Shown piece by piece: positions 32,336 to 43,430 of a DNA stretch of 64,000 nt; position 1 is the first letter of the stretch, and each line of letters starts with the position of its first letter. The DNA is taken from contig NC_051117.1 in the NCBI RefSeq assembly GCF_014839805.1, positions 6,820,001 through 6,884,000 of the forward strand, in the 5' to 3' direction. This DNA comes from Manduca sexta (taxonomy: Eukaryota; Arthropoda; Insecta; Lepidoptera; Sphingidae). Under the pieces are notes generated by a model, which saw nothing but the letters and a program-made list of their open reading frames with translations, was not told the DNA's origin and ran no database searches. A program made the translations under genes and the position numbers.

Positions 32336-34597
32336 TTATGCTTCTGCTTTACCCTTATTCCATATAGACGATTCAAGTTACCAAGTAAGAACACAATCAT
32401 TGACTTCTCAATAGTATTTCTCAGGAGCTATCCGTGTCGTGACTAGAGCGTCTTGTAGGGTGACAATGAGTTATATTTACTAAGGGATATGTGTTAAATT
32501 CGTGTAACCGCTTTCACGTTGCAGTTTGGCTGATGCTCGTATTAACCACCAGAGGACAAGTTACAATCGTTAGTTAATAGAAAAATGCGTGCGAATGATG
32601 TATCTTAACGATAAGTCTATCGCTTAGATATCGATTGCTTCAAAATTTAAAAAAAACTGTCGTATATTATACAAAATCTTCACGTATAATTTTTTTTAAT
32701 GGGTTTAGTAATTAACAATACCCGGTTAACGAAACGCATTTTTATCTTCTTATCAAATAGTTTACATAGAAGTCATCGATATTTAATTTCTATACACAAT
32801 TTTTAGCTTTAACGATTATAGAAAAACAAATTAGTTACGATCCTTGATGTCGCTATAGTTATATTAAATAAAAAATAATAATTAAAGGTGAAGGAAAACG
32901 TCATGAGGAAACCTACTAAGGATTCTCTATAAAGCTAAGTTTAGATTATCAAGTTAGTTATTGTGGAACTTCGAGAAGCGTTTAATTAAATAGCGGCATT
33001 ATTTAATGATTCCATACATATGCAAGCGTGAAAATCAGCGCAAGCGCAAGCGCAGGAATCAACATGCCGTCATTGTTTAAATAAAAATTACGGAAGAAAA
33101 CATTTGAACGTTTTCTTACTAATTTAAATACTTTACAATTTTGAATGTATGTGAATACCAACCCATATTTACGTTGGAAGTCCCAGAAGTCCGCGCCCAG
33201 CAGAAGTACATATTTTTTGCGCATAATTAATTACTATTCCCCAAGTGAATACCAACCTTTCGTCATCGCATTAACGTCGGAAGTCGGAAGTATATCAGAG
33301 GGTTGGTATTATTTTTTTCTAGAAATTAATTACTTTTTCCGATCTCATGGTCACCGTTCTTGTAGCGTACAGCATGTTGCCGGTTGTGCACAATTCCCAT
33401 AGTTTGTTACAAGAGGCCGCACTTGCGCCGTGACATAATCCGCTTACCCACTAACCAGCCGGATACAGCGCAGGGTTGTCACGCACAAGTTTATATTAGT
33501 TATTGATTTATTAATCCATATAATATAATCTATAATATTTGTCTTAATTATAAATGCGAATGTCTGAAAATGTTTGCGTGTTAGCAGTAAAAGCAACACC
33601 TACTGAACGGATTTGTATGAAATGTAGCAAATGGAAAGACCATGTCCTGAATTGACATAGAGGGTAACTTATTACCCGATAATTTGCTCCCGCAACAAAT
33701 ATTTGAATGTTCGATCTAACTCTTAAATAGATGGCGCTGACGTCGAGTTTATCGCTATTCGCCATATTAACTGAGAGATTTTGTAGAGAGCAATAATTTA
33801 CATTCTGACAAAGCCGCAAGCGACATATAGTAATGTTAAAGAGAAGTTTGTATGGAAAATTACAGACCTAATTCCGAAAATTATTTATTTATTTTTTACA
33901 CTTTATATACAAAGAGTATAAAGGCGGACTTAATGCCGAAGGCATTCTCTACCAATCAACCTTTAGGTGGTGCAGAGACTAAAGAGGTAGGTGTACACAA
34001 CGAGAGAAGGTAGTGGAGAGAACATTAACAAACAATACTGAAATCAATTAAAATAATATAAAATTATATCTATCATACGACTAGCGCGCTTTCAAGCTAA
34101 AAAAATATTTATAAATAAAAGTCTTTATTCATTGGCCAAATATAGCAGTTTTAATCTAGATATATTATATTTAAATCTAATTTGTATAGAAACAATTCAC
34201 AATGTGCCTACATATTCTTCAGCAACCAGTTTATTGGTCAGGTTCTGCTTCGGCAAAGGTCACCTTTTGTTTCCTCCACTCATCTCTGTCACGAGTTAAT
34301 ATTCTCCACCTTTAAAAAAATAATATATCATTTAAAAATAGTATTGAAATATGTACTTTAACTCTAGATTAAATATTCACGTCAAATGCACAGTATTTAA
34401 AAAATATAAAACTAGATTAGTGACAACCCTAGCCGCAGCATCACAGGGATGTGCTCAGCGGATGCTAACCTACTGCCACGTAACGGGACCCGCACAGCAG
34501 CGTAGCGTGGATACGAACGTTGCGTCCGGGTCAAATTATTTATTACTCTACATTCTAACGGATAGGTTAGGATAGGTTAGGCGAACAATCTGGTCAC
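32336..34597. other. No gene recognised
   Basis: A short S1 piece lies at 32886-32935 (GGTGAAGGAAAACGTCATGAGG). A GCGCAA triplicate lies at 33038-33054. Open frames at 33003-33402 on both strands share no motif. The rest is AT-rich. Confidence 0.4.
34558..34581 (+). repeat. TTAGG-like decamer duplication
   Basis: GGATAGGTTA occurs twice in tandem and is followed by GG. It resembles the insect telomere repeat TTAGG only in part, and the tract is far too short to be an interstitial telomere. Confidence 0.5.
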
Positions 34598-34774
34598 CAG
34601 TGGCGAATAGTGAAATTCCGAAAGAAACCCGACACAAACTACAAGTACTAATAATAATTATAATTAAATTTTAGCCCACTATGCTTTAAATATATATAAT
34701 TTATTTATTAATAGTTAATTTTATTATAAAAATTAAGCCGGCAGGAATCGGATTGTGTGGATCCTTCGCCACTA
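34598..34774 (-). mobile_element. C-type hAT-like MITE with perfect 8-bp duplication
   Basis: The plus text starts CAGTGGCGAATAG and ends CCTTCGCCACTA, with AAGCCGGCAGGAATCGGATT inside. CTGGTCAC stands on both sides, at 34590-34597 and 34775-34782. The perfect duplication shows the ends are correctly placed and the insertion is recent. Confidence 0.9.
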
Positions 34775-34782
34775 CTGGTCAC

Positions 34783-36544
34783 CTAGAACATCGGAACTAA
34801 ACTTGATTTAGAATTTATTCGCCGTCTTTCTTTTTACTTAAAGTTTCAGACTGCCAGGCAGGAAGGCTTTGAAGTCCTCATGGTTATAGGGATTGAGGTG
34901 TTGGTCGTCCGAAAAATAACTTACAAAATCTGTCTTCATTATACAACATTGAGAAATTAATTGTGATGATACAATAACTAGATTAAAAAGAGAATACCGA
35001 AATTAAAACTTACACCTGAATGAAATGAAAGACCTAGACTATTACGCGAACATAGTGACAAATTGACGGACAATATCAACTCCTTTATCTATACTTATTT
35101 CATCGATCTCATTGATATTTTAATGACTTATTACTTCATATTTATCTTCTTTCCTATATATCATCATACCGTAAAATTACCAAGGCTTTATGCGACATAA
35201 CACTACATACTATCCCGATCTTTGGCATTCTACGCCAAAAATACTGGCAGTTAACGCCATTAATTTCTTTTATTTACGACCGCTACGATTTTGTTTTAAA
35301 TATTATTGAAATTTCTTTAAAAAGAAAATACATTAACATAAGAATAAGGTTACATTTTAATAATAATTCGAATGCAGTTTAAAATTAGAATAATTTACAC
35401 ATTTAAAATTAGAATTATTTACACATTAAAATTGCAATTATTTATGCATCGTGTCAACAGGTGAATGGATTTTATGCAAATCATTTATTTAACTCCATTA
35501 ATCAAAAACTATTAAAATAAATAATTATTCATATAACAACTGCGAATAAAATTCCAATCTGGCTGATTCTCTGGCACTTTAAAAGCGTATCCACTGCCAT
35601 GATGTCGTTACATACCGTGCCATTTGCTGGCACACTGCGCCACATAGCCTGATAACTGGCAGATAACGCTTTTTTCCCGATACATTGTAAGTTACGGGAT
35701 TACATGCTAACTATCCAGTCCTCCAACGGCTTGGCAATACCTTTGGAATAAGAAGGTGGTATAAGGGTCATTTGTAGTGTATTTAGTATAAGTTACATCT
35801 TTTACCGCTCACATAGTGCACGCAACGGAAGTTCTCAAAGGAATAAATTTTCCTCGTTTTTGCAACATTTCTCGCTGCTGTTTCGCTCCTGTTTGTCATA
35901 GCGTGATGATATATAGCCTATAGCCTTCCTCGATAAATGGGCTATCCAAAACTATAAGATTTTTTTTTATTCGAACTGGTAGTTCCTGGGATAATTGAGT
36001 TCAAACAAAGTCTTCATATATTAGAATTGATTGTAACAAATAAAATTGAAATATAAAATAACATCGGACAATTCGTTCCGCCGCACTGATTCTCGGTCAC
36101 GTTTTTATAATGACTGTAGACTTTGTTAATCATGAAGTCATCTTTAATAATTTGAATATGCATAATATTAAATATATTACACATATATTATATGGTATTT
36201 GGGTATAGCGTAAAAACCGCTGAACGCATTTCGATGCAGTTTTTATTGTAAACAATCTCAACAAACAAACATACAAGCTTTTGATCGCGTCTCCGTCTGA
36301 CTGTGTTGTTGATCACACACAAAGTCAAAGTTACAATATCAACCTAAATGTTACAATTATACAATTTTTTAAATTGTAGCTGTTGGTTCTTTCAACAATT
36401 ACAACCCAAATCAAAAACTCCAAACACGTCTAACATTGCATCAATTATCAGTAACGATTGCCAAAAACCGAACGTGCTACCGTTTCGAAACGCCATTTTT
36501 TCGGTACACGCATGAAATATTCCTAAAATATGATAAAATCGCAG
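34783..36544. other. No gene seen; three-unit tandem repeat inside
   Basis: A 24-bp unit (TTTAAAATTAGAATAATTTACACA and variants, in short: AAAATTAGAAT then TTACACA) is present three times at 35378-35447. The rest is AT-rich. This stretch forms the upstream flank of the cysteine-rich gene. Confidence 0.45.
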
Positions 36545-36580
36545 TATATATTACTTACATTGTGTGACATGACATCATTT
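36545..36580 (+). promoter_or_regulatory. TATA box and initiator of the cysteine-rich gene
   Basis: TATATA begins at 36545. TCATTT at 36575-36580 fits the arthropod initiator TCAKTY with its A at 36577, which puts the TATA start at -32. This is the expected spacing and implies a 21-nt 5' UTR before the ATG at 36598. The pair was found only after the start codon had been chosen from the splice structure, so it is independent support. Confidence 0.75.
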
Positions 36581-36597
36581 TAATAACATTCATCAAT

Positions 36598-38095
36598 ATG
36601 TATTTTTCTGTTAACTTCGTGGTCTCCTTCATGTATGTAAGTATTCATCGTAATTTGTATATTTATGATTGTAATATTTGAGTAATTTGCCTTTATAGTC
36701 GTAAGGAAACTATTTTTATTAATTGTGTGTGTGTGTGTGTGTGTTTTTTCCACGTACTCAGGGTGTTAAAACCCGCCATAGTGGCCCACGTAAGTGTCGC
36801 ATTTCGGGATCAGCTTATGTATGTCGTAAAAGCGGCGATAGCCTAGTTGGGTGTGGAACGGACTGTCGAGACAAATGTCCGCAGGTTCAAATCCCAAGGG
36901 CACCCACCTCTGACTTTTCTAAAATCATGTGTGAATTTATCGTTCGCTTTAACGGTGAAGGAAAACATCGTGAGGAAACCTGCACATCTGAGAAGTTCTC
37001 TATAGGAATTTCGAGGGTGTGTGTAGTCTACCAATCCGCACTAGGCCAGCCTGGTGGACTAAGGCCTAATCCCTCTCAGTAGTAGAGGAGATCCGTGCTC
37101 AGCAGTGGGCAAGTATATAATACAGGGCTGATATTATTATTATTATGTATGTCAGGTTCTAACAGGCCGGCATAATAGTGTCGACTGTCGAGGGGTAATC
37201 ATCTCTGGTCAGTCGCCATTCTATTGGACCCCGCTCCACTTACCACTTACCATCAGGTGCTGTGGGAACACTTTGCTGTGCCCGTATACAAAATATATAG
37301 TGTATACCAAGTGTTAGCAATTCTTAATGATTTCTCATGTTTACGCAAATATTAGGCATCGAAATGCAACTAATTTTCTAATTTTATCACGGTATTACAA
37401 TTTTTTATGATATTTCGGACTGCAGCCTTCATAGTTAAGCGGACTGATGTTAAGTCGTCCGAAAAATCAGCTAAAATATCTACCTACATTATACAATAAT
37501 ATATGTAATAATAATAATATCAGCAGTATTAATACTGTTTCACTGTTGGGCACGGGCCTCAATAATATATGATGCTTAGTAATACTTTTTTCAGTTTTTA
37601 ACCGCACAAGCCTGCTTCAAGGACAGGGTATCTCCAGTAACCATACAAAACTATGAAGGCCCAATATACGTGTCTCCGTGCAACGAAAAATGTGACAACC
37701 GCTGCTCCCAACTCTACCACTTCTCTAGTAACCCTGCATGTGACTGCGACTGCTCTTGCGTAACAAAAAACATTCCTCCGGTACTCTGTCCACAACCATG
37801 CAGTACCCCGCTAGTACCCTGCGGACAACCATGCTGTAATACACCACAAGTACCCTACGCACAACCAAGCTGTGTAATAGGTACCCAGGCATCTAACGGT
37901 TACACTAGCGCGAATGTACAAGGTTGCGTATCGTATTTGCAAACATGGCAAGGATCTGGGTCTCCGGGGTACTACCAAAGTTGTCCGGATTGTAATGGAT
38001 GGCATTATAAAGGTAATGAATGGGGGTCATCGCCCGTTACTAAATGCGCTAATCAGATGTGTCAATGTGGCATGATGCGATCCGGTTGTTATTAA
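36598..38095 (+). CDS. Secreted cysteine-rich protein, two exons
   Basis: Exon 1 (36598-36636) encodes 13 residues, MYFSVNFVVSFMY, and ends at a strong donor GTAAGT. Exon 2 (37595-38095) follows TTTTTTCAG in phase 0 and opens FLTAQACFKD. The predicted 179-residue protein has a hydrophobic signal peptide with a likely cut after AQA at residue 19. The mature 160 residues hold 21 cysteines. A CDCDCSC cluster is at about 62-68, and three VPxxQPxC-type units follow at about 76-106. The C-terminus has CPDCNGWHYKG and ends MCQCGMMRSGCY. The role is probably extracellular and structural or defensive; no known family was recognised. The intron inside the signal peptide recalls lepidopteran chorion genes, but the protein lacks their glycine-rich arms. 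Confidence 0.85.
36755..37278 (+). repeat. Repeat B copy split by an S1 SINE
   Basis: The left part has GTGTTAAAACCCGCCATAGTG and ends in TTATGTATGTC at 36825. The right part resumes at 37143 with TTATGTATGTCAGGTTC and AACAGGCCGGCATAATAG. The order matches the uninterrupted copy at 1768-1985. Confidence 0.88.
36826..37142 (+). repeat. S1 SINE with an 11-bp target duplication
   Basis: The SINE is complete from GTAAAAGCGGCGATAGCC to GGGCTGATATTATTATTA. TTATGTATGTC occurs at 36815-36825 and again at 37143-37153. The clean duplication defines the element ends, and the A-box and B-box regions (GGTTCAAATCCC) are well kept. Confidence 0.94.
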
Positions 38096-38180
38096 GGTAT
38101 GCATGTAAAATATTTGAGATCATGGGTATGATTTTGTATTGTTATTTTTTTCAATTATCATAAGACCTATATTGGTTATA

Positions 38181-38186
38181 AATAAA
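38181..38186 (+). terminator. Poly(A) signal AATAAA
   Basis: AATAAA lies 86 bases after the stop of exon 2 and is followed by T- and GT-rich sequence (TTTTATTTGGTACTGTTC). Cleavage is expected near 38200. Confidence 0.75.
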
Positions 38187-38200
38187 TTTTATTTGGTACT

Positions 38201-38937
38201 GTTCTTTACAAGTTTATGTAATCTGTATAATCGTAATTAATTACATTCATTTCGCATTTTTTTAAACATATTTTGAAAATAAAATACTCATTGGAAGTAT
38301 CATTTTTTTTTTATTTAGTACATTGTTACATTTGACAGACAATAAATATTTTACGATAAGGAATGCAGTAGAATCAACATGAAATATATTTTGTAATGAA
38401 TTGACCTTGCCCAAAATATCACTTAAATACGAGATTCAAACCCAGACCCTCAAATTTATCACAAATTGAACTCAACACAAGCATCATACAACATACCAGC
38501 GTAAGACGAAATTTTCAAAATGGATTCCGATGTTATATAGGTACTAATATGAATATGATCTACAAATCGTTCTAATAATAATTAGATTCTACATAAAGGA
38601 AAGCAGGAATCGGTCATATGGACCCTACGCTACATCCATTTAAAGTTAAAAACGCATTTAACGCAACCAAATGCATTACAACACCGCAATACTACGCTAA
38701 AATGTTTGCAAAACTTTACGTCACATTGCATTCAACGATTCGAGTTTTATGTATTTTTAACTGTAATTTTGAAATTATAACACTAATAAATTAACTACAA
38801 CGTTACCTAAGCATATGTGTGAAAGTATTTGCAATCAGTTGATCACGGAAAATGGTTGGTGATATTGGTATGTATTTTGAAAGTGTCTGTTTTAGTTTCG
38901 TATATATTGGTGATAATTTTATTCGTGCACGAAATGA
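38201..38937. other. No gene seen
   Basis: AT-rich. A short C-type MITE remnant may lie at 38590-38632 (AAAGCAGGAATCGGTCATAT), without its left end. Confidence 0.4.
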
Positions 38938-39090
38938 GCCCTTGCACCTGATGGTAAGTGGAGTGGGGTCAATAGAATGTCGAGTCATGATAGATGTAGT
39001 AGTAGTCACAGTTATGCTGGCCTGTTGGAATGGGATATACACAGGCCAATCCCGGAACGCGACACACTTACATGGGGCACTATGGCGGAT
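38938..39090 (-). repeat. Repeat B copy
   Basis: The plus text has GCCCTTGCACCTGATGGTAAG, TCAATAGAATGTCGAGTC, TATGCTGGCCTGTTGGAATG, GGCCAATCCCGGAACGCGAC and GGCACTATGGCGG. It lacks the distal end. Confidence 0.87.
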
Positions 39091-40074
39091 TTTAAAATTT
39101 TAAAATATATAACAATGTTAACTTTAAATATCAATTTAATTTGGTTCCATTTTTAAACTATATTTCTTTTTAATTTGATAATAGTTTTTATTAGTTTGAT
39201 CTTTTTTAAAATGTTTTCTTTTTACATAAAGAATTATAAACTGCAATTAGGGGCGGCATAATCGCTTATGCGACTAAGCCCCTTCATTAAGAATAAAAAA
39301 AGAGAACTGCAATTATAAGTTTCATTACACAAGTATTCTATAATATTTTGCAACTTGTATCAGACGTACTCTACATTTGATAGTTCGAGTTATCTAACAT
39401 TTATATAACTCTACAGTTATTGCTTTAAGGTCCACTATACAAAAGCATCATCATCCTTGCATCTTAAGTCGATTCATAAACGCTCTATACTGCTGTGTGA
39501 CGTCGATATATTCGCTTCCATTTCATGTTTAAAGGAATTTCGACGCTATATGCATATTTTAGGAATGTAAAGTCAACAGCAACTATGATTATAACTATTA
39601 TAGACAAATATAAATCATTGTAATACGTTTTAGGAAAATTGTAACTCATAAATATTGTATGAAATGGATTCGTCGTTTTTGATTATATTTATTTATTTGT
39701 TTATTAAACTGTTCAAATCAACATCAACTTATCCGTTGGCAAGGATATTAGACCCGCTCCCTGTACCGGCTAATGTAGTAGCTACAGACCTCCCAAGACA
39801 AATATATTTTAATATACGTCTCCTAAGCTAGAGCTTGTAACCTTGAAAGGGTAAGTAGTAGACATACACATGCATTCCAGTTTCGTCTATATATCTATAT
39901 AGAAGATGAGCTTGTCCCTATATCAGGCATTGATACCAAAATACTAAACAATATTCAACTAATAAAATTTAAAGAATTATAATTTTCTGTAGAGAATGAA
40001 TTTTAGAACTAAAACAACGAATATCAAACAAATCAGTAATTTTAGATACACATACGTAAAGATTCGGATACAAA
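39091..40074. other. No gene seen
   Basis: AT-rich. Nothing recognised. Confidence 0.35.
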
Positions 40075-40427
40075 ACTTCCTTCATTGACGGTTATCAACT
40101 AAAGAAACTAAAACCGTTAAGATCAAAATAAACAAACAATCCAAAACTCAAAACACTGAAAACAAACGCTATCTGGTTACATACGTGGAGTCATACATTA
40201 CGCAAAGTATTCAAGGATACGGCATAACGAATACCAACCAAATTTGACGAGTAATTTTTGAAAAAATCGCGGACTTCCTTCATTGACTGTTTCTAATAAA
40301 CGAAAACCGTAAAGATCAAAATAAACAAACAATCCAAAATCCAAAACACTCAAAACACTGAAAAACAAACACTATCTAGTTACATACATGAAGTAATACA
40401 TTACGCAAAGTATTCAAGGATACGGCA
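40075..40427 (+). repeat. Direct duplication, 198-bp offset
   Basis: Units 40075-40224 and 40273-40427 share ACTTCCTTCATTGAC, AGATCAAAATAAACAAACAA, a variable run of CAAAACACT motifs and ACGCAAAGTATTCAAGGATA followed by CGGCA. About 48 unrelated bases lie between them. Confidence 0.85.
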
Positions 40428-40574
40428 GCCAAGCGTGGCTAGGGTTGCGAAATTACAAATGTCGACTTAGGAAAGGAGCGCTTGCGTGTCAAGGTGTTTG
40501 AAGCTTAGCTCCTTTCGATTTGTTGGGCAATGGGATCTACCCTGCAAATGCCAGTGGATTTTTGCTCCTATATC

Positions 40575-40780
40575 TTAACGTTTAATAATAAACTTACAGT
40601 AGAGCTATTTAAAGTTTTAATTACAATTAAAATAATGTAGTAAACTATTTGCTGTATAAAAATACAATATTAAAATCATACCTTAATGTCTAATAATAAA
40701 ATTTCATTAGAGCGATTATAGTTTTAATTACAATAAATAATTGTAACAAATTGTATTTGATAGAAAATATAATAGAATTG
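40575..40780 (+). repeat. Tandem duplication, 108-bp period
   Basis: Units start TTAACGTTTAATAATAAA (40575) and TTAATGTCTAATAATAAA (40683). Both contain AGTTTTAATTACAAT. The copies are well diverged. Confidence 0.75.
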
Positions 40781-40783
40781 TTG

Positions 40784-41404
40784 TGAGCTACGAAACGGAA
40801 GAGTTTGATTTCAAATATTATCGGTATATTTTTTTATTTTAATAAGTGAGAATTAGTTGCTTATTTTTGGATTTTGTTTAATTTCATGTGAGAATATTTT
40901 TTTATTAATATTAAATAAGTTACTGATCTTATTATCAAGGCAACTGACACTTCGCATTGTTATACAAAATACTCCCTAGTCTTTTGAAAGAGAAATAGGA
41001 TTTATCCAGAATTACCCAGGTTAACTCCAGGTAAACAAGTGGTAAAGTACTCCTTCTTCTTTAGAAGGAACAATTTAATATAATCCAGAATTTCCCCACA
41101 AAGAAGAGAATCAAGTCGTAAAAACTAAATGACATGCATTCTACAATATACATAATAACTTGTGTGGCGTCAACCCCACGAGCAGACTAAGTTTTAAATT
41201 ATGATGGTAACGACAAATAAAATTAAATTTAAATCCAGTTTAACAAAATGGCCTTTCGCGTATTCATGGAAGTCGGATTTAGTTTTGCAATAATCTTGAA
41301 GTAGACCAAGAATCTAAGACTAGATTCTTGATACTTGTTAATGAGACCGAATTGCAAAACTAAAGCTATGAAGCTATATACCACTTGAATAATGTATATA
41401 ATAT
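40784..41404. other. No gene seen
   Basis: AT-rich. The complementary pair CCAAGAATCTAAGAC and CTAGATTCTTG at 41308-41330 forms a small foldback. Confidence 0.35.
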
Positions 41405-41717
41405 AATATCAGCCCTGTATTATATACTTTCCCACTGCTGGGCACGGACCTCCTCTACTACTGAGAGGGGTTAGGCCTTAGTCCACCACGCTGGCCTAGT
41501 GCAGATTAGTAGACTTCACACACCCTCGAAATTCCTATAGAGAACTTCTTAGGTGTGCAGGTTTCCTCACGGAGTTTCCTTTACCGTTAAAGCAAGCGAT
41601 AATTCACAAAGAATACACACATTACTTTAGAAAAGTCAAAGGTGTGTGCCCTTGGGATTTGAACCTGCGGACATTCGTCTCGGCAGTCCGTTCCACAACC
41701 AACTGAGCTGTCGCCAC
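41405..41717 (-). repeat. S1 SINE, full length
   Basis: The plus text starts AATATCAGCCCTGTATTATA and ends TTCCACAACCAACTGAGCTG with TCGCC. The B-box complement GGATTTGAACCTGCGG is well kept. The central GGTGTGCAGGTTTCCTCACG matches the family. Confidence 0.93.
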
Positions 41718-41739
41718 ATTTGAATAATATATAAAGACT

Positions 41740-41930
41740 TTAAATAGACTATCCCGCCCTCATCACTACAACTCCTGTAAGCCAGGATCAGTGGCACGCA
41801 TTTTATGACGGTGGTGAACCTCGGTCAGTCTCAGGAACACTAATTTGTCTTTATCCCGCAGTAAATTAATCAAATAGAAAGATAGGGAGGAGTTGGAAAT
41901 ATTAATTGTCCACTTCCCTCCATAGCAAAA
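41740..41930 (-). repeat. Repeat F copy, internally deleted
   Basis: The plus text shows ACTACAACTCCTGTAAGCCA, GGATCAGTGGCACGC, GTCTCAGGAACACTAATTTG and GGGAGGAGTTGGAAATATTA with GTCCACTTCCCTCC. It lacks the long internal part present at 46501-46800. Confidence 0.8.
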
Positions 41931-42088
41931 TATATAATCGAGATTTTATAAATGAATAGGTAATGCACTTCTGTGAGATATTTGATATATTTCGAATTCC
42001 AATTAGATTTTCAGATCTACCTAGGACGTTGGATGGAGGCCACTTCCAGTAGGTTCAGTAGCGAACATCCTGCAGTTGATGATGTTGA

Positions 42089-42190
42089 TAGCAATAGGAT
42101 CACTTTCTATCACATCATGGGTCGACACACATGGCGAACTGTGAGCCTTTGGTTGCGCCTCTGCCTACCTCTTCGGGGATAAAGGTGACA
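42089..42190 (+). repeat. S2 SINE, 3' part only
   Basis: Sequence from AGCAATAGGATCACTTTC through CACACATGGCGAACTG to TTGCGCCTCTGCCTACCTCT and TCGGGGATAAA. The tRNA head is absent. Confidence 0.82.
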
Positions 42191-42461
42191 TGTTTACTTT
42201 GCTTATCAAGTTACATCAAACCTGAGTATATTAATATTATTTACAACAATAGCAATGTTTAGAAAACAAATTGTTACGCAAAAAGTTTGTAGGAAGTCTG
42301 AACGAACCTTGCGTCTCACCTTGTCTATAATTAAACACAGATAATTGTCGCTAATGAATATTACATCAACTCAAGATGTCGCGACTCGGTTACTTAATAT
42401 TATTAATGATTTAATATTTTTATTCCGATTCCGTGAATTGCATTTGATAATTTATTAATGA
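42191..42461. other. No gene seen
   Basis: AT-rich unique sequence. Confidence 0.3.
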
Positions 42462-42785
42462 ATCAAAACTACGGATCTTGATGAAATTTGCTATGGAGAT
42501 AGTTTAAGACCCTTAATACTTTTATCCCGGGAAAATATATAGAAAAAATACACGATGAATTGGCAACCTTCTCCTTCTTTTAAAGCCGATTAAAAATTAT
42601 AAAACAAATTCGCGCCGCCTCTATTTGAACGCGATAAACTCAAAACTACCGAACGGATTTCGATGAAATTTTGTATGAAGATAGTTTAAGATTGTGGAGG
42701 TTATTTTATCCCGGGAACGTATAAAACGGGATATTTTTCCCAAAACAACTCTTTCACGCGGGAAAGCCGCTAGCAAAAGCTAGAT
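42462..42785 (-). repeat. Two adjoining RTE-like tail fragments
   Basis: Unit one (42462-42560) has AATCAAAACTACGGATCTTG, TATGGAGATAGTTTAAGACC and TATCCCGGGAAAAT. Unit two (42640-42785) has CTCAAAACTACCGAACGGAT, TGTATGAAGATAGTTTAAGA and GCCGCTAGCAAAAGCTAG. The last block is the complement of the start of 8230-8345. Confidence 0.7.
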
Positions 42786-42862
42786 ATTAATAATTATAGG
42801 GTTACAATATTTTCAATTAAAATGTTGCCAATAGAATGTATTTATTTTTATTTATTTCTCGA

Positions 42863-43038
42863 ATTACACATGCGTCTTTTAATATTATTTTTTAACCTTT
42901 TGCAAATAGCATAGTAATGACTCATATGTTCCTAATTACAACTAAAACTGTTCCCATAATATTTTATTTATTTCATTACATGTGCGTCTTTTAATACTAT
43001 TTTTTAACCTTTTGCAAATAGCATAGTAATGACTCATA
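42863..43038 (+). repeat. 64-bp direct duplication, 112-bp offset
   Basis: Both units carry ATTACA, GCGTCTTTTAATA, TATTTTTTAACCTTTTGCAA and ATAGCATAGTAATGACTCAT. They differ at only a few bases, which makes this younger than the other local duplications. Confidence 0.88.
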
Positions 43039-43252
43039 CGAGAGATTCATTCAAAAACATATTGATAAAATTCTGACTAACGCAAATACTTCAAATACAT
43101 CTAAAGGTCATTGATAAAGACGTTTGTGACACACATATCCTGGTAATAAACATTTTTGTATGACGAGCAAGTCGCTCGCCGACGTATAGTAAGCAATCCA
43201 CATAAGTTTTAAACATTTTTGTCTATGAATAATGAAAATGAAAAATATTTTC

Positions 43253-43430
43253 ATCATCATCAGTATATCTTTGTCCACTGCTGGACATAGGACTCCTCCA
43301 ATATGCACCAGTTTACCCTGTCTTCGGTCTGTCCCATCCAGTTCTTACCAGCGATCTTTCGCAGATCGTCACTTCATCTAGCTGGAGGGCGTCCTACACT
43401 ACGTTTTCTAAGCCGTGGTCAAAAATGTTG
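43253..43430 (-). pseudogene. RTE-type LINE 3' fragment
   Basis: The plus text begins TCATCATCATCAG (tail complement), then TTTGTCCACTGCTGGACATAG, and GGCGTCCTACACTACGTTTT. The minus strand matches the C-terminal region of RTE-like reverse transcriptases but has stops. It is a different subfamily from the copy at 32118. Confidence 0.75.

Larger units (their letters stand above)
36637..37594 (+). other. Intron of the cysteine-rich gene (958 bp)
   Basis: It starts GTAAGTATT and ends ACTTTTTTCAG. It contains a (GT)n tract at 36725-36743, a repeat B copy split by an S1 SINE, a repeat E piece (37310-37445) and an S1 tail fragment (37503-37560, minus). Most of its length is thus transposon-derived, so the ancestral intron was probably short. 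Confidence 0.8.

Noticed and set aside
34558..34581. Possible interstitial telomere (TTAGG).
   Set aside because: Only two decamers GGATAGGTTA are present, not a run of TTAGG units.
36598..38095. Assigning the cysteine-rich gene to the chorion multigene family.
   Set aside because: The split signal peptide fits, but there is no TCACGT element near the promoter, no divergent partner gene and no glycine-tyrosine repeat arms.
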